Source: Haloferacaceae archaeon PL-Br10_E2g29
GTDB lineage: Archaea > Halobacteriota > Halobacteria > Halobacteriales > Haloferacaceae
Length of the DNA: 6,104 nucleotides
Assembly: GCA_001563965.1 (NCBI GenBank)
Contig: LKMS01000093.1
Coordinates: 1 to 6,104, forward strand
Direction: 5' to 3'
How positions within the stretch are numbered: position 1 is the first letter of the stretch; every line of letters starts with the position of its first letter. Both the position numbers and the translations under genes were made by a program. Below are positions 1-5,581 of this stretch, piece by piece. The notes below the pieces were generated by a model. That model made no database searches and was not told the DNA's origin. It worked only from the letters and a program-made list of their open reading frames with translations.

Positions 1-401
1 ATGTGCGACGGATCGAGGTCGTGCTCGCGAAGCACGTCGCCGACCGCGCCCGACTCGAGCAGTTCGTCGACATCATCGTGGTACTTGCCGGTGTGGCGGT
101 GCGTCAGCGCCTCGATGTTGTGTGAAAACGGACCGTGGCCAACGTCGTGCAACAGCGCGGCCGCCCGAATGCGTTCGGCCTGTCGCCCCTCGATTCCGAG
201 TTCGGCCAGCGCCCGGTCGGCCAGATGGTAGACGCCGAGGCTGTGTTCGAAGCGGGTGTGGTTGGCCGAGGGGTAGACGAGTGTGACCGTCCCCAACTGG
301 CTGATGTGTCGCAATCGCTGGACCGCCGGCGTGTCGAGCAGCGCCTCGGCAACGCCGTCGACCGCGATGTGGTCGTGGACGCTGTCCTTGATCGTGGCCA
401 T
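1..401 (-). CDS. HD-domain phosphohydrolase (SAMHD1/dGTPase-like family), 3' end outside the window
   Basis: The first 133 residues are visible and the frame is open to the window edge. It begins MATIKDSVHDHIAVDG at 401. A histidine in RFEHSLGVYHLA (His53) is followed by LLHDVGHGPFSH with His85-Asp86, His89 and His94. This spacing is the metal-binding core of the HD superfamily and closely resembles SAMHD1 and the COG1078 group; the last Asp ligand would lie beyond the window. Proteins of this group are metal-dependent phosphohydrolases, some acting on dNTPs, but the substrate of the haloarchaeal members is unknown to me, so dGTPase activity is only a possibility. The start is chosen because MATIKDSVHDH matches the usual family N-terminus as I recall it. 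The gene lies 74 bases downstream of the carboxylase on the same strand, with a T-rich element about 27 bases upstream of the ATG. No signal peptide or membrane segment is visible, so it should be cytoplasmic. Confidence 0.9.
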   Translation of the reverse strand, partial: MATIKDSVHDHIAVDGVAEALLDTPAVQRLRHISQLGTVTLVYPSANHTRFEHSLGVYHLADRALAELGIEGRQAERIRAAALLHDVGHGPFSHNIEALTHRHTGKYHDDVDELLESGAVGDVLREHDLDPSH

Positions 402-424
402 ACCCGCTCTTTTGCGCCATGTGT

Positions 425-432
425 GAAAAATC
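425..432 (-). promoter_or_regulatory. T-rich element between carboxylase and HD gene: weak TATA-like box or terminator tract
   Basis: On the minus strand this reads GATTTTTC, centred about 27 bases upstream of the HD gene ATG. That is the expected TATA distance for a leaderless haloarchaeal transcript. A run of five T is equally compatible with the T-tract terminators of archaea, here 44 bases past the carboxylase stop. The sequence alone does not choose between the two roles. Confidence 0.3.
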
Positions 433-475
433 GTTGCCAGCACGGCGGGATCGACACGCGAATTTCGGGCGCGGA

Positions 476-2320
476 TTACTCCAGGACGACCAACACGTCG
501 CCCATATCGACGCTGTCGCCCTCGCCCACCAGCACCTCGGTGACGACGCCGCCGCGTTCGGTCGCCACGTCGTTTTCCATCTTCATTGCTTCCAACACAC
601 AGACGACGTCGCCAGCGGCGATTTCGTCGCCCGCTTCGACGTTGACCGAGAGAATTGTCCCCTGCATCTCGGCGGTGACGGTGTCGCCGCCTTCGACGCT
701 GGCCGCGTCGTCATCATTCTCGGTTTTCGCCTGTGGGGGTCGCGCTGAACCGCCCGCTGCCTCGATCGAATCGAGATTGATTGCGGGTGCGCCGTGTTCT
801 TCGAGGACGACCTCGAAGCGCTTGCCGTTGACCTCCGCGGTGAACGTTCGTTCGGTTCGGTCGTCCGCGTCGTCACCGCTGTCGTCGTCGCTGTCGGCTG
901 CTCCCCACTGGGCGACGGCCTCCTCGATACGGCTTGTGTCAAGCTGTTCGTCGAGATACTTCGTCGTATGCTCGCCGTTCGAAAACGCCTCGTCGGTGAG
1001 CATGAGCCGGTGGAACGGAATAATCGTCGGAAAGCCCACGATGTCGAACTCCGCGAGCGCACGTTCGGCGCGGGTCAGACACTCCTCGCGGTCGCCCGCA
1101 TGGACGATGAGCTTCGCGATCATCGAGTCGTAGTCGGTGACGAGCGTGTCGCCCTGTCGGATCGCATCATCCATGCGGACGCCAATGCCGCCCGGCGGGT
1201 CGTACGTCTCGGCCACCCCGCCCGTTGCCGGGGCGAAGCCGTCGGCGGCCTGCTCGGCGTTGATGCGGAACTCCATGGCGTGACCGTCGAACTCGATGTC
1301 GTCCTGCGCGAAGCTGAGTTCCTCACCGGCGGCAACGCGGAGCTGCCATTTGACGATGTCGAGGCCGGTGATCTCCTCGGTGACGGTGTGTTCGACCTGA
1401 ATCCGGGTGTTGACCTCCATGAAATAGAAATTTCTGTCGACGGCTTCGCCGTCTGCCCGTTGGGTCTCCGACCCAACGCTATCCTCGACGAGGAACTCGA
1501 CCGTTCCCGCGTTGGTGTAACCCGCCTCGTCGACGCCGCGTTTGGCCGCTTCGCCGATCTGTTCGCGGAGGTCGTCGTCGAGCGCGGGCGAGGGGGCCTC
1601 CTCGATTACCTTCTGGTGGCGGCGCTGCAACGAGCAGTCACGCTCGCCCAAATGGCGGACGTTGCCGTGGTGATCCGCGAGAATCTGCACTTCGATGTGG
1701 CGGGGCGCTTCGAGATACTTTTCGACGTACACCGAGTCGTTGTCGAAGTAGGCTTCGCCCTCGCGTTTGGCGGTTTCGAACTGCGATTCGACCTCACTTT
1801 CGCTGTGGACGACTTTCAGCCCGCGGCCACCGCCGCCGCCTTCGGCTTTGATCGCGACCGGATAGCCGTACTCGTCGGCGACTGCAATGATCTCGTCGAC
1901 CGATTCGACCGGCTCGGTCGTCCCGGGAACAACCGGGACATCCGCCTGCTGCATGAGCGACCGCGCCTTGGTTTTCTCGCCCAGTGCAGCCATCGCCTCG
2001 GGGTCGGGGCCGACCCAGGTGAAGCCGTGGTTCTGCACCGCGCGGGCGAACGCCGCGTTTTCGGCCAGAAAGCCGTAGCCCGGATGGATGGCGTCGGCCC
2101 CAGCGCGTTCGGCCGCCGAGAGGACGGCGTCGTGATCGAGATACGAGTCGGCCGCGCGGGCGGGGCCGATGTTGTACGCTTCGTCGGCGTAGCGAACGTG
2201 GCCCGCGTCCGTGTCGGCCTCGCTGTAGACGGCGACCGTCCGAATGCCGAGCTCCTCGCAGGCGCGCATCACCCGAACCGCAATCTCGCCGCGGTTGGCG
2301 ACTAGAACCTTCCTGAACAT
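476..2320 (-). CDS. pccA: Acyl-CoA (propionyl/acetyl-CoA) carboxylase alpha subunit: biotin carboxylase fused to biotin carboxyl carrier domain
   Basis: This 614-residue cytoplasmic enzyme uses ATP and bicarbonate to carboxylate its own biotin, which then serves a separate carboxyltransferase. Domains in order: biotin carboxylase N-terminal domain (1-112, MFRKVLVANRGEIAVRV), ATP-grasp (113-325) with Lys116, Lys158, the loop EGGGGGRG (160-167), His208, Lys237, Glu275, Glu302, Asn304, Arg306 and Glu310, C-terminal domain (from about 340, FRINAE with Arg352), acidic linker, and the biotinyl domain (545-614) with EAMKMEN and biotin-accepting Lys580. All catalytic residues known from E. coli AccC are present. 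About 15 extra residues lie between Glu275 and Glu302. The open frame extends 41 codons upstream, but the family N-terminus fixes the start at 2320. Archaea do not make bacterial-type fatty acids, so propionyl-CoA is the likelier main substrate, though such enzymes often also accept acetyl-CoA; accC is an alternative name. No carboxyltransferase or biotin ligase gene is in view. Confidence 0.93.
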   Translation of the reverse strand: MFRKVLVANRGEIAVRVMRACEELGIRTVAVYSEADTDAGHVRYADEAYNIGPARAADSYLDHDAVLSAAERAGADAIHPGYGFLAENAAFARAVQNHGFTWVGPDPEAMAALGEKTKARSLMQQADVPVVPGTTEPVESVDEIIAVADEYGYPVAIKAEGGGGGRGLKVVHSESEVESQFETAKREGEAYFDNDSVYVEKYLEAPRHIEVQILADHHGNVRHLGERDCSLQRRHQKVIEEAPSPALDDDLREQIGEAAKRGVDEAGYTNAGTVEFLVEDSVGSETQRADGEAVDRNFYFMEVNTRIQVEHTVTEEITGLDIVKWQLRVAAGEELSFAQDDIEFDGHAMEFRINAEQAADGFAPATGGVAETYDPPGGIGVRMDDAIRQGDTLVTDYDSMIAKLIVHAGDREECLTRAERALAEFDIVGFPTIIPFHRLMLTDEAFSNGEHTTKYLDEQLDTSRIEEAVAQWGAADSDDDSGDDADDRTERTFTAEVNGKRFEVVLEEHGAPAINLDSIEAAGGSARPPQAKTENDDDAASVEGGDTVTAEMQGTILSVNVEAGDEIAAGDVVCVLEAMKMENDVATERGGVVTEVLVGEGDSVDMGDVLVVLE

Positions 2321-2396
2321 TCTTGACAGCCCATTCTTGCAATGAGTACCTGATTCTGTCGGTTGGCGATGTCGCGGTCGCGTCACATCCGCACCG
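2321..2396 (-). other. Gap between CPBP protease and carboxylase with an imperfect inverted repeat
   Basis: This 76-base gap contains no convincing TATA box at the expected distance from the carboxylase ATG and no clear T-rich terminator after the CPBP gene. The one structure seen is GATGT, 12 bases, ACATC at 2368-2389, a five-base inverted repeat about 48-69 bases upstream of the carboxylase start. The carboxylase may therefore depend on readthrough from lonB or on a weak promoter I cannot see. Confidence 0.3.
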
Positions 2397-3092
2397 TCAG
2401 CACCCAACTTCCAGCCCCTCGTGGACGACGAACTCACACACATTGACGACGTAGTGGGCGACGATCACGACCCAGAGACTGCCCGTCACAATGAAGACGG
2501 CCGCCAGACCCAGCCCGAGCAAGCCGGTGACGACGATGCCGAGTCGACCCTGGGCGCCATGGCCGAGTGCGAACAGCGTCGAGGAGAACACCGCAAGCAG
2601 CCACGGCGAAAGGTCCAATCCAGCGGTTGCGACACCGATCAGCGCGCCACGGAACAACAGCTCCTCGAAGCTGGCGACAATCGGCAACACCACGATGAGC
2701 AACACGAGCCAGCCGCCGACGCTCTCGGGTGCCAGCGCCTCGCGGAGTTCTTCGGCGGCGGTCAGCCCGCGGCGACGCCCGACCGCCGAAGCGATCTCAT
2801 TCAGCGCGTAAAACACGAGGCCGACGACAACGCCCACGCCGGTTGCGACGCTCAGCGACAACTCCATCGAGAGTCCGAGCGTCGCTGCGGGTATTTCGGT
2901 GTACCACGCTAGCCCGAGAATGACGAGCCCGAACAACCCTTGGGAGGCCGCGACGTTCGCGACGAGCAGCGGTGTCGACACCGCGATCGCTGGTGTCTCA
3001 TCGGTGAACACCGACTTCGACTGGTGAGCGAGGATGACAAAAACGACCGCAACGAGCAGTGATCCAGCAAGAAATGAAAGAAGCGCTGCCAT
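2397..3092 (-). CDS. CPBP-family intramembrane metalloprotease (CAAX/Abi type)
   Basis: The 231-residue protein is mostly hydrophobic, with about six to seven likely membrane segments (roughly 3-22, 40-63, 77-98, 125-142, 164-177, 184-202, 205-222). It carries the three CPBP motifs: EELLFR (Glu143, Glu144, Arg148), FALGH (Phe174, His178) and HYVVN (His213, Asn217). In this family, which includes Rce1, the glutamates and histidines form the active site inside the membrane. Haloarchaeal substrates are unknown; prenyl-CAAX processing is possible but not shown here. The soluble loop at about 99-123 is charged (GRRRG, EELREAL). The start is 15 bases after the lonB stop, without an obvious ribosome binding site, so it is almost certainly cotranscribed with lonB. 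I recall the same order in Haloferax, where the pair is called lon-abi. This suggests a shared role in membrane protein quality control or in adjusting LonB, which is inference. Confidence 0.9.
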   Translation of the reverse strand: MAALLSFLAGSLLVAVVFVILAHQSKSVFTDETPAIAVSTPLLVANVAASQGLFGLVILGLAWYTEIPAATLGLSMELSLSVATGVGVVVGLVFYALNEIASAVGRRRGLTAAEELREALAPESVGGWLVLLIVVLPIVASFEELLFRGALIGVATAGLDLSPWLLAVFSSTLFALGHGAQGRLGIVVTGLLGLGLAAVFIVTGSLWVVIVAHYVVNVCEFVVHEGLEVGC

Positions 3093-3107
3093 CGACGCGC
3101 CGGGGCC

Positions 3108-5414
3108 TTACTGCGGACTCGGACTCGACGGTCCGGCGACGCTCTCGTTGAGCGCGGAGCCAGTGATCGATTTGAGCCGGGCAACCAGCGAGTCCTTCTC
3201 GCCTTCGCCTTCGAGCGCGACATCGAGCACCTCGCTGATGTGGCTGACCGGGATGATCTCGATCATCTCGCGGTACTCGTCTTCGATCATCACGTCCTGT
3301 TCGTTCGCCTTCGGGATGATGACGCGTTTACAGCCCGCTTTGGCGGCGGCCTCGATTTTGTGCGTGACACCGCCGACCGGTAGCACGTCGCCGCGAACCG
3401 ACAGCGACCCCGTCATCGCCAGCGCCTGGTCGACACCGACGTCTTCGAGCGCCGAAATCACGGCCGTCGCGACCGTAATCGACGCGGAGTCGCCGTCGAC
3501 CCCGGACTGGCCGGTCTGGACGAACTGAATGTGCACGTCCTTTTCGGCGAGGTTCTGATCGGAGAACTTCTTGATGATCGCCGAGACGTTCTGGACGGAC
3601 TCCTCGGCCATCTCCTTGAGCTGGCCGGTTGCGATCACCTGTCCGGGGCCCTGCGAGGGCGTTACTTCGGCCATCACGGGAAGCATGATCCCCGAATCCT
3701 CACCCATCACGGCAAGGCCGTTGACGCGGCCGACCTGGTGGCCCTCCGAGACCTGCAGTTCGTAGTCCTTGCGCCGCTCGATGTACTCGTCAGCCAGCTG
3801 TTGTTCGATCGACCGCGAGCGACGTTTTGCCTGCAGAACGTGCTCACGAGTGGTGTAGTCGGCGTCCTCGGCGCGAGCGATGTCGCCGGCAACCCGAACC
3901 AATCCGCCGAGATTCCGGAAGTGCAGCGTCAGGTGCCCTTTGCGGCCCGCCCGGCGGCGGGCTTCGAGAATGACCTCCTCGATGGCGTTGCCCTCGAACG
4001 GTGGGAGTCGACCGTCGTTTGCGACCTCTTGGGCCACGAACCGGACGTATTTGCGGCGCATTTCGGGGGCGTCCTCGATGGTGTCCTCCATGTACACCTC
4101 GTAGCCGTAGCCCTTGATTCGCGAGCGCAGCGCGGGGTGCATGTTCTCCATCGCGTCGAGGTTGCCCGCCGCGATCATGATGAAGTCCGTCGGCACGGGC
4201 TCGGTTTGAACCATCGCGCCCGACGAGCGCTCGCTCTGGCCGGTAATCGAGAACTCGCCCTCCTGAATCGCCGTCATCAGGTGCTGCTGGCTGCGAATGT
4301 CGAGCGTGTTGATTTCGTCGATGAACAACACGCCTTTGTTGGCCTTGTGAATCGCACCGGCTTCGACACGGTCGTGACTCGGCGTCTCCATGCCGCCGGA
4401 CTGGAACGGGTCGTGTCGGACGTCGCCGAGCAGCGCGCCCGCGTGGCCACCCGTGGCGTCGCGGAACGGCGCGCTCGTGGTGTCGGCGTTGTTCACGAGC
4501 AGGTTCGGCACCATCGCGTCGCTGCCGCGGGAGGCGTATTTGAACGCGATGTAGACGATACCCGCTGCGAGAATGCCGAGCAGAATCTGGCCGGCAATGA
4601 TGAGCGCGTAGCCGAGCACGACGGCGATGATGATCCACATCAGGAACGTCCGCATCTGGTTGCGTTTGCGGGCTTCTTCCTTGTGGGCATCAACAATCTG
4701 TTCGCCTTTGCCCGCCGGAACCGTCCGAACCTTCGGCTTGTTGCCGTCGTCAGGGTTGTGGTAGATGAGCACGTCTTGGAGCTCTTCTTTCGGGAGCAGT
4801 TCGGTCATCGCCTTCGCCAGCATCGATTTGCCGGTTCCGGGCGAGCCGATCATCATGACGTGTCGGCGCTGGCGGGCGGCCTTGATGATCACGTCACGAG
4901 CGTGTTCCTGGCCAATAACCTGGTCGACGAGGCGCTCTGGAATCTCGACCGCTTCGGTGCTGTCGATCAACAGCCCGCCGAGGAGGTCATCCTCGTCGAT
5001 GTCGTCGGCAATCGGTGCGTTGACCTCGACGTCGCTGCCGAGATCCTCAATCGATGGCGCGTCGTCGTCGACGTCCGCCGGGTTGTTACCGCGCGAGCGA
5101 CTGTTCGGTGGCTGGGGCTCGCCGGCTTGTTCGTCGGGGTGTGTCGCGTCAGTGACGGCCGCTGGATCGGCGGGCTCATCGGGAGTCTGTCCGTGGCCGT
5201 TGGTGTGCTCGCCGAACGGTTGTTCAGTGCCCTCGTTCGTCCCGTCGGTCGGCTCGTCTTGGCGCGTGTGTTCACCGTCGACCGGTTCGTCGGTGTGATC
5301 GGGCGACGACTGCCGCTCGTCGGCCGGTTGTTCGGCGTCGTCGTCTTCGACCAGTTGCCCGCCGTCAGCTGACTCGTCGGGGGGGTTGTCGTCGGTGTCC
5401 GTGTGGTTACTCAT
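3108..5414 (-). CDS. lonB: ATP-dependent membrane-anchored protease LonB
   Basis: This 768-residue archaeal Lon protease unfolds proteins with ATP and degrades them at the cytoplasmic face of the membrane. Domains in order: an acidic, disordered-looking tail (1-140), AAA+ ATPase with Walker A GSPGTGKS (190-197), two membrane helices inserted in the ATPase (about 257-274 and 276-293), Walker B GVLFIDEIN (361-369), sensor-1 region AAGNLD (415-420), arginines ALRSR (428-432), and the protease domain (about 560-740). The catalytic dyad is Ser643 in VDGDSAS and Lys686 in VTHKIEAA, 43 residues apart as in other archaeal LonB enzymes. The open frame continues 29 codons upstream. MSNHTDTDDN at 5414 is preferred because the TATA box lies in that extra stretch and no other ATG occurs before residue 187. 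It is longer than typical archaeal LonB (about 620-700 residues) mainly through the N-terminal tail. The CPBP protease follows after 15 bases. Confidence 0.96.
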   Translation of the reverse strand: MSNHTDTDDNPPDESADGGQLVEDDDAEQPADERQSSPDHTDEPVDGEHTRQDEPTDGTNEGTEQPFGEHTNGHGQTPDEPADPAAVTDATHPDEQAGEPQPPNSRSRGNNPADVDDDAPSIEDLGSDVEVNAPIADDIDEDDLLGGLLIDSTEAVEIPERLVDQVIGQEHARDVIIKAARQRRHVMMIGSPGTGKSMLAKAMTELLPKEELQDVLIYHNPDDGNKPKVRTVPAGKGEQIVDAHKEEARKRNQMRTFLMWIIIAVVLGYALIIAGQILLGILAAGIVYIAFKYASRGSDAMVPNLLVNNADTTSAPFRDATGGHAGALLGDVRHDPFQSGGMETPSHDRVEAGAIHKANKGVLFIDEINTLDIRSQQHLMTAIQEGEFSITGQSERSSGAMVQTEPVPTDFIMIAAGNLDAMENMHPALRSRIKGYGYEVYMEDTIEDAPEMRRKYVRFVAQEVANDGRLPPFEGNAIEEVILEARRRAGRKGHLTLHFRNLGGLVRVAGDIARAEDADYTTREHVLQAKRRSRSIEQQLADEYIERRKDYELQVSEGHQVGRVNGLAVMGEDSGIMLPVMAEVTPSQGPGQVIATGQLKEMAEESVQNVSAIIKKFSDQNLAEKDVHIQFVQTGQSGVDGDSASITVATAVISALEDVGVDQALAMTGSLSVRGDVLPVGGVTHKIEAAAKAGCKRVIIPKANEQDVMIEDEYREMIEIIPVSHISEVLDVALEGEGEKDSLVARLKSITGSALNESVAGPSSPSPQ

Positions 5415-5450
5415 AGAACGGGTTTCGTTAGGCAAACAGACGGCCTGGCG

Positions 5451-5462
5451 ATTGATATACTT
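5451..5462 (-). promoter_or_regulatory. lonB: Probable TATA box of lonB
   Basis: On the minus strand the region reads AAGTATATCAAT, preceded by the purine-rich GAGGGGAGA, which could act as the TFB recognition element. Its centre lies about 43 bases upstream of the lonB ATG. With the usual 25-27 base spacing, transcription would start near 5431 and give a leader of roughly 17 bases with no Shine-Dalgarno sequence. Confidence 0.6.
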
Positions 5463-5516
5463 TCTCCCCTCTTGCCGCAGCGCCACACAACCCAAACACA
5501 CAATAGAGCCCGCAAA

Positions 5517-5534
5517 ACAGCCGAAATTGGCTGT
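5517..5534. repeat. Inverted repeat ACAGCC-N6-GGCTGT, possible operator
   Basis: Two perfect six-base arms flank the spacer GAAATT. The site ends 18 bases before the nadM TATA box. Its size and symmetry would suit a dimeric DNA-binding protein, but no regulator is identified in the window and the role is inferred only from position. Confidence 0.4.
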
Positions 5535-5552
5535 CGGCGGTGACTCGCCGCG

Positions 5553-5560
5553 TTTATAAA
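5553..5560 (+). promoter_or_regulatory. nadM: TATA box of nadM
   Basis: TTTATAAA stands out in GC-rich surroundings and is centred about 26 bases upstream of the nadM ATG. This spacing puts the transcript start at or within a base or two of the start codon, so the mRNA is probably leaderless, which is common in haloarchaea and fits the absence of a ribosome binding site. Confidence 0.8.
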
Positions 5561-5567
5561 TCGAGCA

Positions 5568-5578
5568 CGGGTAACCCG
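5568..5578. repeat. Palindrome CGGGT-A-ACCCG between the nadM TATA box and start codon
   Basis: Two perfect five-base arms flank one A. It occupies the interval between TATA box and predicted transcript start, where a bound protein would block RNA polymerase. AACCCG also occurs just upstream of the lonB ATG on the other strand. A short palindrome can arise by chance in GC-rich DNA, so an operator role is only suggested. Confidence 0.35.
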
Positions 5579-5581
5579 ACT

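Larger units (their letters stand above)
5415..5581. promoter_or_regulatory. Divergent lonB/nadM promoter region
   Basis: This 167-base region separates two divergent genes and holds a TATA box for each. Between them are a stretch rich in A and C on the plus strand (about 5483-5520) with two CACACAA copies (5484-5490, 5497-5503), the inverted repeat ACAGCC-GAAATT-GGCTGT (5517-5534) and the palindrome CGGGTAACCCG (5568-5578). I see no small gene or RNA gene here. Confidence 0.8.

Noticed and set aside
135..1133. 332-codon plus-strand frame spanning the HD gene and the end of the carboxylase
   Set aside because: It crosses two recognisable minus-strand genes and encodes a Ser/Thr/Arg-rich sequence typical of an out-of-frame reading.
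794..2305. 503-codon open frame on the plus strand opposite the carboxylase
   Set aside because: It is fully antisense to a gene with all catalytic residues, and its Val/Arg/Asp/Gly-rich translation resembles no family I know; it is a product of GC-rich codon usage.
2321..2443. N-terminal extension of the carboxylase by 41 residues
   Set aside because: The extra residues have no similarity to the family, overlap the end of the CPBP gene, and the conserved biotin carboxylase N-terminus begins at the ATG at 2320.
3531..5372. 613-codon open frame on the plus strand opposite lonB
   Set aside because: It lies entirely within the coding frame of lonB, which has intact ATPase and protease motifs. 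Its translation is a low-complexity Val/Arg/Asp/Leu mixture with no recognisable motif, as expected when the strand opposite a GC-rich archaeal gene lacks stop codons.
5415..5501. N-terminal extension of LonB by 29 residues
   Set aside because: It would cover the lonB TATA-like element, is Cys- and Arg-containing unlike the acidic tail that follows, and the MSNHTDTDDN start is better placed behind the promoter.
5483..5520. A/C-rich intergenic patch as a CRISPR-like or tandem repeat array
   Set aside because: Only two seven-base copies exist, with no spacer-repeat regularity and no cas gene nearby.
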